64,000 nucleotides of DNA from Rhizobiaceae bacterium. Lineage in GTDB: Bacteria > Pseudomonadota > Alphaproteobacteria > Rhizobiales > Rhizobiaceae. Each line of letters opens with the position of its first letter. The stretch's first letter is position 1. Where the stretch lies: NCBI GenBank assembly GCA_019635795.1, contig JAHBYV010000008.1, positions 1-64,000 of the forward strand. Reading direction: 5' to 3'. Made by a program: the position numbers and the translations under genes. Positions 56,330-64,000 of this stretch are shown piece after piece. Under the pieces are notes generated by a model that was not told the origin of the DNA, made no database searches, and saw only the letters and a program-made list of their open reading frames with translations.

Positions 56330-58825
56330 ATGACGCATGAGCCCGCGAGAACACCGGAAAATGACAAGCTGAGCAGCTTGCGTGCCTCCCGTTTCGCCGT
56401 GCGGGCCGCTATGCTGGCTGAACGGCTGTGGCCATTGGTACTGCCGTTCCTTTTGGTCGTCACATTTTTCCTGAGCGCCTCGTGGTTCGGACTTTTCCGC
56501 GGCATTTCAGAACCGGTAAGACTTGGCCTTCTCGCAATTTTCGCATTGGCTGGCTTGGGCGCACTATTACTGTTGCGCCGGCTCCGCCCTCCAACCCCCG
56601 ATGAAATTGACCGGCGGCTCGAAGCGGCTAATGCGCTCGAACACACCCCTGTTCAGGTTCAGTTCGAGCGCCCCGGCGGCAAGGCTGATGGGTTTGCCGA
56701 AGCGTTGTGGCGTGAACACCAAAGGCGCATGGCAGAAAAGTTGCAGGTTCTGGGCGGCGACCTGCCCCGCCCGAACATCCCGGCGCACGATCGTTGGGCA
56801 CTGCGCACCCTGCCCATACTTGCTCTGGCCGTTGGGTACGCCTTTTCCTACGGTTCAATGGGCGGTCGTCTCACAGACGCTTTCCAGCCCGGAGCGGGTG
56901 TTGTGGCGATCCCGCCGCGTATCGACGCATGGGTCACTCCGCCCGGCTATACTGGCAAGCCACCGATCTTCCTGACTTCCGAAGCCAATCAGGACAGCAC
57001 AACATTCACTGTTCCGGCCGGCAGCGAACTTGCCTTGCGTGTCACAGGCGGCAGCGGAAACGAAACGCTTGGCCTTATAACGCCGGCAGGCGAACGCATT
57101 GTGGACCCCAGGGAAAGCCCCGTGCCGGAGCCAGCAGTTGGCGCTGGCAATCGTCAATTTGTCACGAAGATAGTTGGGGACGGCGAAGTCCTGTTACGCG
57201 AGGGTGATAGCCGGATTGCCGGATGGAACTTCAAAACCATACCGGACACCCCGCCATCGATACATTTTGTTGGTGAACCTTTGCAGGCTCTCAACGGAAC
57301 ATTGGAGGTTCAATACGAAATCCGGGATGACTATGGCGCCACGTCAGCGAATGCCGACTTTGAACTCTCCGAGGCTCCTTCCCCGCAAGCAGAGCCGATC
57401 TACGGGAAGCCGGAACTGAAGCTGGTACTTCCCCGGCGCGGCGCAATCCTGCCAACGGCCAAAGTTTCGCGCGACCTGACGGATCATGTGTGGGCAGGTT
57501 CGAAAGTCCGGCTGACCTTGCAGGCAACTGACGCGGCGGGGCAGACAAGCCTGAGCGAGACAAAAGAATTCATCCTGCCGGAGCGTCCATTCACAAATCC
57601 CCTCGCACGGGCAGTCGTTGAACAACGCAAGATCTTTGCACTGGATGCGAACCGCAAGCCCGAAGCGCTGGACCTGATTGAAGCGATCACTTTGCGTCCT
57701 GAAGATACGTTTGATTCTCTTTCGCACTATCTCGGGCTGATGGTCGCAAAATCCATGCTGGCGAGTGCAGACAGCGATGAGCAGCTTCGATCCACCGCCG
57801 ATTATTTCTGGGAACTTGCACTCGGAATTGAGAACGGTGAACTCAGCAGCGCAGAAATGCGGCTGAAACAGGCTCGAGAGGCGCTGAAGCAGGCCCTGGA
57901 GCGCGGTGCATCAGATGCCGAAATCGACAAGTTGATGAAAGAACTGCGCGAGGCAATGAATGAATATCTGCGTGAATTTGCAGAGCGCGCGCAACGCGAC
58001 CCGAACATGCAGGCCCAGCAGACAGAACGCACACTTTCTGACCGGGACCTGCAAAAAATGCTGGATGACATCGAGAAGCAGGCGAAATCCGGCAACAGGG
58101 AAGCGGCAGAGGACCTGCTGGCACAGCTTGAGAACCTGATGAACAATTTGCAGATGGCACGCCCTCAACAAGGCGACAACAGCCAGCAAAGCGAAATGCG
58201 GCAGCAGATGAACAAGCTCGGGGACATTATGCGGCGCCAGCAAGAGATGATGAACGAAACGCATCGCCTCGACCAGCGCCAGCAGCAATCCGAACAAGGA
58301 ATGAACAGCCAGCAGCCAATGACCCCGGAAGAATTTGCCGACGCTATGAAGCAATTGCAGGAGGGGCAAGGCAAACTTCAAAGCGAGCTTGAGCAGCTCA
58401 TGAAAGGCCTTGAGGGAATGGGTATCCAGCCCGGTCAGGGCTTTGGGGAGGCTGGCAAGCAGATGGGCGAAGCCCAGGGCGCGCTCGGCGAAAATGAAGG
58501 CCAGCGGGCAACTGGCCATCAGGGCCAGGCCCTTGAAGCGCTGCGTCGCGGTGCACAGGATATGATGCAGCAAATGCAACAGGCCATGCAGGGCGAACAG
58601 GGCAATGGTCAGGAAGGCGGTCGCCAGCAAAGCTCAGACCGCGACCCGCTTGGCCGACCCCGCGCAACGCGCGGTCCCGATGATGGCGACACCACCCGTG
58701 TTCCTGATGAAATCGACGCCCAGCGTGCGCGCCAGATTCTCGAAGCGATCCGCAAGCGCCTTGGCAACGCTCTCAGCCCTGAACTGGAGCGCAGCTATCT
58801 CGAACGTCTTCTGGAAATGCGTTAG
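56330..58825 (+). CDS. TIGR02302-type membrane protein (DUF4175 family)
   Basis: Large alphaproteobacterial protein of unknown function. The 831-aa product has two N-terminal membrane helices (about 35-80), a third near 165, a beta-rich central region with AWVTPPGYTGKPP, and then from about 520 a long helical Gln/Met/Glu-rich region with many QQ pairs. It ends DAQRARQILEAIRKRLG, a typical family tail. The ATG at 56330 has AGGA six bases upstream; a longer reading from 56282 crosses a palindrome. Likely an envelope protein. It overlaps the convergent response regulator by four bases. Confidence 0.9.
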   Translation: MTHEPARTPENDKLSSLRASRFAVRAAMLAERLWPLVLPFLLVVTFFLSASWFGLFRGISEPVRLGLLAIFALAGLGALLLLRRLRPPTPDEIDRRLEAANALEHTPVQVQFERPGGKADGFAEALWREHQRRMAEKLQVLGGDLPRPNIPAHDRWALRTLPILALAVGYAFSYGSMGGRLTDAFQPGAGVVAIPPRIDAWVTPPGYTGKPPIFLTSEANQDSTTFTVPAGSELALRVTGGSGNETLGLITPAGERIVDPRESPVPEPAVGAGNRQFVTKIVGDGEVLLREGDSRIAGWNFKTIPDTPPSIHFVGEPLQALNGTLEVQYEIRDDYGATSANADFELSEAPSPQAEPIYGKPELKLVLPRRGAILPTAKVSRDLTDHVWAGSKVRLTLQATDAAGQTSLSETKEFILPERPFTNPLARAVVEQRKIFALDANRKPEALDLIEAITLRPEDTFDSLSHYLGLMVAKSMLASADSDEQLRSTADYFWELALGIENGELSSAEMRLKQAREALKQALERGASDAEIDKLMKELREAMNEYLREFAERAQRDPNMQAQQTERTLSDRDLQKMLDDIEKQAKSGNREAAEDLLAQLENLMNNLQMARPQQGDNSQQSEMRQQMNKLGDIMRRQQEMMNETHRLDQRQQQSEQGMNSQQPMTPEEFADAMKQLQEGQGKLQSELEQLMKGLEGMGIQPGQGFGEAGKQMGEAQGALGENEGQRATGHQGQALEALRRGAQDMMQQMQQAMQGEQGNGQEGGRQQSSDRDPLGRPRATRGPDDGDTTRVPDEIDAQRARQILEAIRKRLGNALSPELERSYLERLLEMR

Positions 58826-59187
58826 GCTGCCAGCAACCGCGACACACGAGAGCGGAAATCGGCAAGCGCAAATGGCTTCTGCATCACGTCCTGAATGATG
58901 CCGTTGAGTTCGTCGGCACGCTCGCGCTGGTCCGCATAGCCCGTCACCAGCATGATCTTCAGACCGGGATAGGCACGCGCCGCTTCCTTGGCCATCTCGA
59001 TGCCGTCCATCTCAGGCATTCTGATATCAGAAACAACGAGATCGTAGTCTGCGCCACACGCATGAATACACTCAAGGCCCTGCACGCCGTCCGCCGCCTC
59101 TTCAATGGCGTGGCCAATGTTTTTAAGGGCACGCGAGGTCATTGCCCGCACAGATTCGTCGTCTTCAACAATAAGTATCTTAGCCAT
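58822..59187 (-). CDS. Single-domain response regulator (CheY-like)
   Basis: The 121-aa receiver-only protein has the acidic pocket E8-D9-D10, phospho-acceptor D54 in VVSDIRMPEMDG, T82 in VTGYA and K104 in MQKPF. No output domain. It resembles CpdR-type single receivers of alphaproteobacteria, which steer ClpXP proteolysis, but the resemblance is not enough to name it. Confidence 0.93.
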   Translation of the reverse strand: MAKILIVEDDESVRAMTSRALKNIGHAIEEAADGVQGLECIHACGADYDLVVSDIRMPEMDGIEMAKEAARAYPGLKIMLVTGYADQRERADELNGIIQDVMQKPFALADFRSRVSRLLAA

Positions 59188-59238
59188 GACGCCACTTATC
59201 GCCGGGAATTCTTGATGTTCCCTGAACGCGAACCGCCG

Positions 59239-60360
59239 TTATGAAACTGTTGGGTGATTTTCTCTCAGGAAAGCCAGGACTTCCGACTGCGGCACATCCC
59301 TGGCAATGAATGATTGGCCAATGCCTCGCGTCAAAATGAATGTCAGCGCACCGCGCGAAACCTTCTTGTCCTGCGTAATGTATTCCATCAGCTTTTCAGC
59401 GGGCGGCAGTTCGCCCGGTATTTCTGCCATGCGCCACGGCAAACCAACTGTCTGCAAATGCGCCTCAACGCGCGCGGCAGCGTCCGGGCTTGCGAGATTC
59501 ATCCGCGCTGAAAAGTGGTGGGCCAGCGCCATTCCAATTGCGACACCTTCACCATGCACAAGGCGCGCGGAATCATATGACGTAGCAGCTTCAAGCGCAT
59601 GTCCGAATGTGTGGCCGAGATTGAGCAGCGCACGGTCGCCCGTTTCGAATTCGTCACGCGCTACCACATCGGCTTTGGCACGGCAGGATTGCGCGATTGC
59701 TTCAGTACGCGCCGCTCCACCCGCAAACACTTCCTGCCAGTTTTTTTCCAGCCAGGCGAAGAAATCCGGCCGATCAATCAGGCCGTATTTTGCAACTTCA
59801 GCATAGCCAGCGCGAAACTCCCGGCGCGGCAATGTGTCGAGCGCATCTGTGTCTGCCAGCACCAGCTTCGGCTGATTGAACAATCCCACAAGGTTCTTGC
59901 CTTGCGGACTGTTTATCCCGGTCTTGCCGCCAACCGAGGAATCAACTTGCGCCAGCAAGGAAGTAGGCATCTGAACAAACGGCATTCCGCGACGCGCTAT
60001 GCCTGCGGCGAATCCGGCAAGATCACCAATAACCCCACCGCCAAAAGCGATCACCAGATCGTTGCGTTCCAGGCGGGCACCGATCAGCCCCTCCACCACA
60101 CGTTCAAGCATCGCGTAGCTTTTGGTTTTTTCGCCAGCCGGCAAAACGATCGGAGCGGAGGAAATGGATTTCTCGGCAAGGCTCTGCGTCAGGGTTTCCA
60201 AATGCGCTGCAGCGACGTTTTCATCGGTCACAATGGCAGCACGCGCTCCGGGCCGCAGCCCGGAAATATGTGACCCGGCATCACGAATTAGACCAGATCC
60301 GATTCGAATCTGATAGGCGCGGTCACCAAGCCCGACTTCAATTGTTACTGCATCAGACAT
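59239..60360 (-). CDS. aroB: 3-dehydroquinate synthase
   Basis: Second step of the shikimate pathway. The 373-aa protein has the NAD site [13 protein letters not shown], the [21 protein letters not shown] core, and the zinc ligands in GHTFGHALE and HGEGVAIGM. The ATG at 60360 (MSDAVTIEV) lies inside the aroK 3' end (8-bp overlap) and has AAGGCG upstream. aroK-aroB is the standard pair in this order. Confidence 0.97.
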   Translation of the reverse strand: MSDAVTIEVGLGDRAYQIRIGSGLIRDAGSHISGLRPGARAAIVTDENVAAAHLETLTQSLAEKSISSAPIVLPAGEKTKSYAMLERVVEGLIGARLERNDLVIAFGGGVIGDLAGFAAGIARRGMPFVQMPTSLLAQVDSSVGGKTGINSPQGKNLVGLFNQPKLVLADTDALDTLPRREFRAGYAEVAKYGLIDRPDFFAWLEKNWQEVFAGGAARTEAIAQSCRAKADVVARDEFETGDRALLNLGHTFGHALEAATSYDSARLVHGEGVAIGMALAHHFSARMNLASPDAAARVEAHLQTVGLPWRMAEIPGELPPAEKLMEYITQDKKVSRGALTFILTRGIGQSFIARDVPQSEVLAFLRENHPTVS

Positions 60361-60952
60361 CGGTATTCGCCTTTTTGCCCTGCTCTTCTGCGTCGAGGAA
60401 ATTTGACAGCGCTTCAATGGTTTCGTTGGCAATCACGTCTTTGCCCACATCACGTGTGACCACAACCACGTCTGACGTTTCGTAAACAGGATAGCGCAAC
60501 GCCATCAACCGTTGCATGACCCCGCGCGGATCAGGGTCTTTGAGCAGGGGGCGGTTTTGCTTTTTTGAAACCCGGTCCATCAGAAGATCCAGATCAGCTT
60601 TCAGCCAGATGGATATTGCGCCCTCTCGTATTGAAGCGCGCGTAAATTCGTTCATGAATGCGCCGCCGCCTGTGGAAAGAACCTGAGGTCCATCCTCCAG
60701 CAGCCGCTGGATAACCCTTTGTTCCAACGCTCGAAACTCCGGCTCGCCGTAGCGTTCGAAAAGTTCCGGCACGCTCATGCGCGAAACACCTTCGATCTCA
60801 TGATCGCTATCTGCAAAATGCAAGCCGAGTATTTGTGCAACCTTACGCCCTATCGCGGTTTTGCCAGCGCCCATCAGCCCGACAAACACGATCGAGCGTC
60901 CATTCAGACGCTCGGCAATTCGGTGTTTTGGATCATTTTCGTCGATGGTCAT
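60353..60952 (-). CDS. aroK: Shikimate kinase
   Basis: Phosphorylates shikimate. The 199-aa protein has Walker [10 protein letters not shown], the DSDHEIE shikimate/ATP site, the GGGAF loop and the LID segment [11 protein letters not shown]. The ATG at 60952 ([10 protein letters not shown]) has GGA seven bases upstream; upstream in-frame ATGs at 61009 and 61093 would add an unusual extension and are less likely. Confidence 0.95.
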   Translation of the reverse strand: MTIDENDPKHRIAERLNGRSIVFVGLMGAGKTAIGRKVAQILGLHFADSDHEIEGVSRMSVPELFERYGEPEFRALEQRVIQRLLEDGPQVLSTGGGAFMNEFTRASIREGAISIWLKADLDLLMDRVSKKQNRPLLKDPDPRGVMQRLMALRYPVYETSDVVVVTRDVGKDVIANETIEALSNFLDAEEQGKKANTDV

Positions 60953-61083
60953 TTGCCCGTCCAGCTTTGCCAGATGTGCTTTCGACAGAAACGAATGCCT
61001 GTCAAGCATTGCGACTGTCTTGAAATGGCCACTCGGGCAAAGGATAAGGGCTGAACACAGGGAAACAGGCCGATTCGTTACCC

Positions 61084-61248
61084 ATGCCTTCACTGTTCCG
61101 ATTTTTGATGATTGTCGCGATTATTGCGGCCCTGGTATATGGGGTAATGCTTGCACTGGCCGAATTTGTTACCCCGAACCAGACAGAAATAAGTGAACGC
61201 GTTCCGCTTGACCTGCCAACACCGGGCCAACCGGTGAACCCTCAATGA
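61084..61248 (+). CDS. 54-aa single-helix membrane protein coupled to xerD
   Basis: A short gene of 55 codons with ATG at 61084 and TGA at 61246-61248. The product has one hydrophobic helix (about 4-26) and a periplasmic tail rich in Pro and Gln ([14 protein letters not shown]). Its stop overlaps the xerD start as ATGA, which argues that it is translated. I do not know a function; similar tiny proteins are expected upstream of xerD in this order. Confidence 0.7.
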   Translation: MPSLFRFLMIVAIIAALVYGVMLALAEFVTPNQTEISERVPLDLPTPGQPVNPQ

Positions 61249-62168
61249 GCGCTTCCCGGATTGAAGCTTTTCTGGAAATGATGAGCGCCGAGCGCGGCGC
61301 GGCTGAAAACACACTTCAATCCTACCGTCGCGATCTTGAGGATGCCAACGCGCATATTGGTGGGCGGCTGGACAAAGCCGAAGCTGCTGACTTGCGTAAT
61401 TATCTCAATGAGATAGCCGACCGCGATTTTGCCTCCTCCTCGCAGGCAAGGAAACTCTCGGCGCTGCGCCAGTTCTTCAAATTCCTGTACACGGAAGGCA
61501 TAAGGCAGGACGATCCGACTGGGACTTTGGATAGCCCCCGCAAGGAGCGTACGCTACCGAAAACAATGAGCGAATCGCAAACCGGAAAACTGCTTGACCG
61601 CGCCGCAAGCGAAGCTGCGGATGAACAACTTTCCGGAGAAGCCCGTTTCGTCGCCCTGAGAATGCACGCACTGGTCGAAGTGCTTTATGCAACCGGCCTG
61701 CGCGTTTCCGAACTTGTCTCATTGCCTATCGGTGTTGCGGCGCGGGACGAACGGTTTTTCATCGTTCGGGGCAAAGGAAACAAGGAGCGTATGGTTCCGC
61801 TTTCCGCAAAGGCCCGGCAGGCCATGCAAAAATGGCTGGAAGCGCGCAATCGCAATCCACAGATGGAGGACAGTCCCTGGCTTTTCCCGGCGGCTTCCGA
61901 AGCCGGCCACCTGCCAAGGCAGGTTTTTGCGCGCGACTTGAAGGCTCTTGCCGCACGGGCCGGCATTGCCTCTGCCAAAGTGTCACCCCATGTGCTGCGA
62001 CACGCCTTTGCGAGCCACCTTTTGCAGAACGGTGCTGATCTGCGTGCGGTTCAGCAATTACTCGGCCATTCCGACATTTCCACAACACAAATTTACACGC
62101 ATGTGCTGGAAGAACGGCTTGTTAAGCTGGTTCAGGATCACCACCCGCTTGCCGACAAGGCAGGGTAA
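61245..62168 (+). CDS. xerD: Tyrosine recombinase XerD
   Basis: With XerC resolves chromosome dimers at dif. The 307-aa protein has the N-terminal SAM-like core-binding domain (1-85) and the catalytic domain with Arg in [10 protein letters not shown], the [10 protein letters not shown] box, the LLGHSDIS His and the nucleophilic Tyr in QIYTHV. No phage or integron genes are nearby, so this is the housekeeping copy. Confidence 0.95.
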   Translation: MSASRIEAFLEMMSAERGAAENTLQSYRRDLEDANAHIGGRLDKAEAADLRNYLNEIADRDFASSSQARKLSALRQFFKFLYTEGIRQDDPTGTLDSPRKERTLPKTMSESQTGKLLDRAASEAADEQLSGEARFVALRMHALVEVLYATGLRVSELVSLPIGVAARDERFFIVRGKGNKERMVPLSAKARQAMQKWLEARNRNPQMEDSPWLFPAASEAGHLPRQVFARDLKALAARAGIASAKVSPHVLRHAFASHLLQNGADLRAVQQLLGHSDISTTQIYTHVLEERLVKLVQDHHPLADKAG

Positions 62169-62260
62169 GGTTATGTCAGGCGAAATTTTCATTCTGGCAG
62201 GAACTGAAATCCCGGCATTTCGGCTCTATATCCGGTAGAACTCCACGGGTTTGCGCAAGT

Positions 62261-63211
62261 ATGTATAATTATCTCGACTTTGAAAAGCCGGTCGCCGATC
62301 TCGAAGGCAAGATCATCGAGTTGAAGAAGCTCGCGGAAAGCGGCGAGGCCGTCGATGTTGGAGACGAGATTGCGCGGCTTGAAAAGCGCTCGCAGGAAGC
62401 GTTGAGCGATGTATATCGCGCGCTTACGCCCTGGCAGAAGGTGCAGGTAGCACGCCACCCCGACCGCCCGCATTGCATGGATTATATTGCCGGGCTCTTC
62501 ACCGATTTCACCCCGCTTGCGGGTGACCGAGTCTTTGGCGAGGACGCGGCGATTGTTGGCGGCTTCGCACGGTTCAAAGGCCAGTCCATCGCCATTCTGG
62601 GACAGGAAAAAGGCTCGGACACCAAAACGCGTCTCAAGCACAATTTCGGCTCTGCCCGCCCGGAAGGCTATCGCAAGGCCGTACGCATCATGGAACTGGC
62701 CGATCGCTATGGCATTCCTCTGGTCACACTGGTTGACACCGCAGGGGCATATCCTGGTGTGGGTGCCGAAGAGCGCGGACAGGCAGAAGCTATTGCGCGA
62801 TCCACGTCAGCCTGCCTTGCGCTGAAAGTGCCTTCCGTTTCCGTTATTCTTGGCGAGGGCGGGTCCGGTGGGGCAATCGCAATTGCGACTGCCAACCGCG
62901 TCTATATGCTTGAGCACGCAATCTATTCCGTTATTTCGCCGGAGGGTGCGGCTTCAATTCTCTGGCGTGACACAACGCGCTCCAAGGATGCCGCAACGAA
63001 TATGCGTATCACGGCGCGCGACCTGCTTGAGATGAAGATCATCGACGGCATCATTCCCGAGCCTTTGGGCGGGGCGCACCGCGGGCGCGAGAAGGTTATC
63101 AGAGACGCTGGCGAACAGATCGACAAGGCGTTTCGAGACCTGATTGCGTCCAATGCTGATTTCAGGGAGCTACGCCGCGAGAAGTTTCTGGCGATGGGGC
63201 GCACCCTATAG
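62261..63211 (+). CDS. accA: Acetyl-CoA carboxylase carboxyltransferase subunit alpha
   Basis: Part of the complex that makes malonyl-CoA for fatty-acid synthesis. The 316-aa protein has the coiled N-terminal region, the CoA/biotin-site TLVDTAGAYPGVGAEERGQ, and GEGGSGGAIAI oxyanion loop with the Pro-Glu-Gly (SPEGAASILW) segment. The ATG at 62261 follows a weak ribosome binding site. The gap from xerD is 92 bp. Confidence 0.97.
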   Translation: MYNYLDFEKPVADLEGKIIELKKLAESGEAVDVGDEIARLEKRSQEALSDVYRALTPWQKVQVARHPDRPHCMDYIAGLFTDFTPLAGDRVFGEDAAIVGGFARFKGQSIAILGQEKGSDTKTRLKHNFGSARPEGYRKAVRIMELADRYGIPLVTLVDTAGAYPGVGAEERGQAEAIARSTSACLALKVPSVSVILGEGGSGGAIAIATANRVYMLEHAIYSVISPEGAASILWRDTTRSKDAATNMRITARDLLEMKIIDGIIPEPLGGAHRGREKVIRDAGEQIDKAFRDLIASNADFRELRREKFLAMGRTL

Positions 63212-63380
63212 GTGGAAGCGCCGCGATCTTGCCACAAAATCGCCGCCTCGGCGGGTAAATGACTTGGATCGGGTTATTTGGGGATAAGTTGGCGGTAACG
63301 AGTTCTCAAGGTTAACAGTCTATCAGTGCGGGGATGGGCGAAGCCAAACGTTTCGCCGGGTAACAGATCGAAACGTCACA

Positions 63381-64000
63381 ATGTCAGCAAGACTGCTAAA
63401 AGCCGGTGCATTGGTTGCGATTCTTTTGCTCGCAGCCGGCTGCAATGAGAAATCTTCCTTCTCCGACCTTGCCAAACACGGCAAGCCGCACATCTCGTCA
63501 AAAACCCTCGCGGAGATGAAAAAGCAGGGGATGCCACTGTCCTCGCCTGTGGTGGCGCGCGTCTTCAAGGAAGAATCGAAAGTCGAAATCTGGAAGCAAA
63601 AGAGCAATGGACGTTATGGCCTGCTCGCGACCTATGACATTTGCAAATATTCCGGCCAGCTTGGCCCCAAATTCACCGAGGGCGATCGTCAGGCACCGGA
63701 GGGCTTCTACACCGTTCGCCCGGCGCAAATGAATCCCAATTCGCAATACCACCTGTCCTTCGATATTGGATATCCCAACGCATTTGACCGCGCGCATGGC
63801 CGAACCGGCTCCAACCTGATGGTTCATGGTGCCTGCTCATCCTCGGGCTGCTACTCCATGACGGACCCGCAAATCGAAGAGATTTACGCGATTGCACGCG
63901 AATCCTTCAAAGGCGGGCAGCAGGAGTTTCAGATTCAGGCCTATCCATTCCGCATGACCGCAGCCAATATGGCGCGCTACCACAAAGACCCGAACTTTGC
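63381..64000 (+). CDS. L,D-transpeptidase lipoprotein, YafK-like (partial, runs off the window)
   Basis: The 206 residues visible start with a lipoprotein signal whose lipobox ends LAAGC (Cys21). A YkuD domain follows with the GFYTVRPAQMNPNSQYHLSF strand region and the catalytic HGACSSSGC (H149, C157), the YafK/DpaA-like variant of the motif. Relatives remodel or release lipoprotein-bound peptidoglycan. The 3' end lies outside the window. The ATG at 63381 is the first start in frame with the signal. Confidence 0.88.
   Translation, partial: MSARLLKAGALVAILLLAAGCNEKSSFSDLAKHGKPHISSKTLAEMKKQGMPLSSPVVARVFKEESKVEIWKQKSNGRYGLLATYDICKYSGQLGPKFTEGDRQAPEGFYTVRPAQMNPNSQYHLSFDIGYPNAFDRAHGRTGSNLMVHGACSSSGCYSMTDPQIEEIYAIARESFKGGQQEFQIQAYPFRMTAANMARYHKDPNF

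Noticed and set aside
57911-58630. 239-codon hydrophobic minus-strand frame
   Set aside because: Leu-rich only because it reads the complement of the Gln/Met-rich TIGR02302 region (CAG becomes CTG).
61245-62168. xerD-like gene as a phage or integron integrase
   Set aside because: Length, motifs and position beside accA and aroK fit the housekeeping XerD.

Overview
The window reads as a contiguous stretch of an alphaproteobacterial main chromosome, order Hyphomicrobiales (Rhizobiales), most like the Brucella/Ochrobactrum group. This is inferred from family content and neighbourhoods, not from a database search: ptsP beside lysC, prfA overlapping prmC, a DUF4167 gene beside clpB, argJ-ppiC-secA, etfBA followed by a hydroxyacyl-CoA dehydrogenase, an LptM-like lipoprotein before lysA, a TIGR02302-type gene, aroK-aroB and xerD-accA. 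Genes are densely packed on both strands. Only a few gaps approach 300 bp. One tRNA gene (Leu, CAA anticodon, encoded CCA) is present. There is no rRNA, CRISPR array, prophage or insertion sequence.

Layout: (1) 0-6.4 kb, cell-wall hydrolase and L,D-transpeptidase, then clpB with a heat-shock-type promoter and an intrinsic terminator. (2) 6.5-16.7 kb, DUF4167, prmC/prfA, ptsP, lysC, ubiG, and an operon of DUF1178 protein, nitrilase-fold amidase, glutaredoxin and ComF. (3) 16.8-22.8 kb, a methyltransferase, an orphan Flp pilin, an Lrp regulator beside a methionine gamma-lyase gene, and a mutT-GNAT-argJ run. (4) 22.9-33.4 kb, housekeeping genes ppiC and secA flanked by envelope-polysaccharide genes: a Wzz-like protein and a TonB-C-like protein on the left; an exosortase, its overlapping partner, a tiny sorting-signal protein, a flippase and a FemAB/BioF2-like acyltransferase on the right. 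(5) 33.4-42.3 kb, rhomboid, cobalamin adenosyltransferase, transporters, gluQ, DNA glycosylase, HNH protein, dsbB, tRNA-Leu and an acyl-CoA synthetase. (6) 42.5-53.3 kb, etfBA and hydroxyacyl-CoA dehydrogenase, a MoxR ATPase/VWA pair, the ugpBAEC glycerol-3-phosphate importer and a TlpA-like thioredoxin. (7) 53.3-64 kb, argH-lptM-lysA-TIGR02302, a response regulator, aroK-aroB, xerD, accA and the start of a second L,D-transpeptidase lipoprotein that runs off the edge.

The most interesting part is the exosortase locus at 28.85-33.4 kb. A three-gene minus-strand unit encodes a 68-aa secreted protein ending in a PGP-motif/transmembrane/basic-tail sorting signal, a multi-membrane exosortase with the Cys-Arg-His catalytic residues, and a membrane-anchored periplasmic partner. 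A divergent flippase-acyltransferase pair lies beside it. A strong hairpin between the small gene and the exosortase gene may set their ratio. The set looks like a compact protein-sorting system coupled to exopolysaccharide export, which I cannot assign to a named exosortase subfamily.
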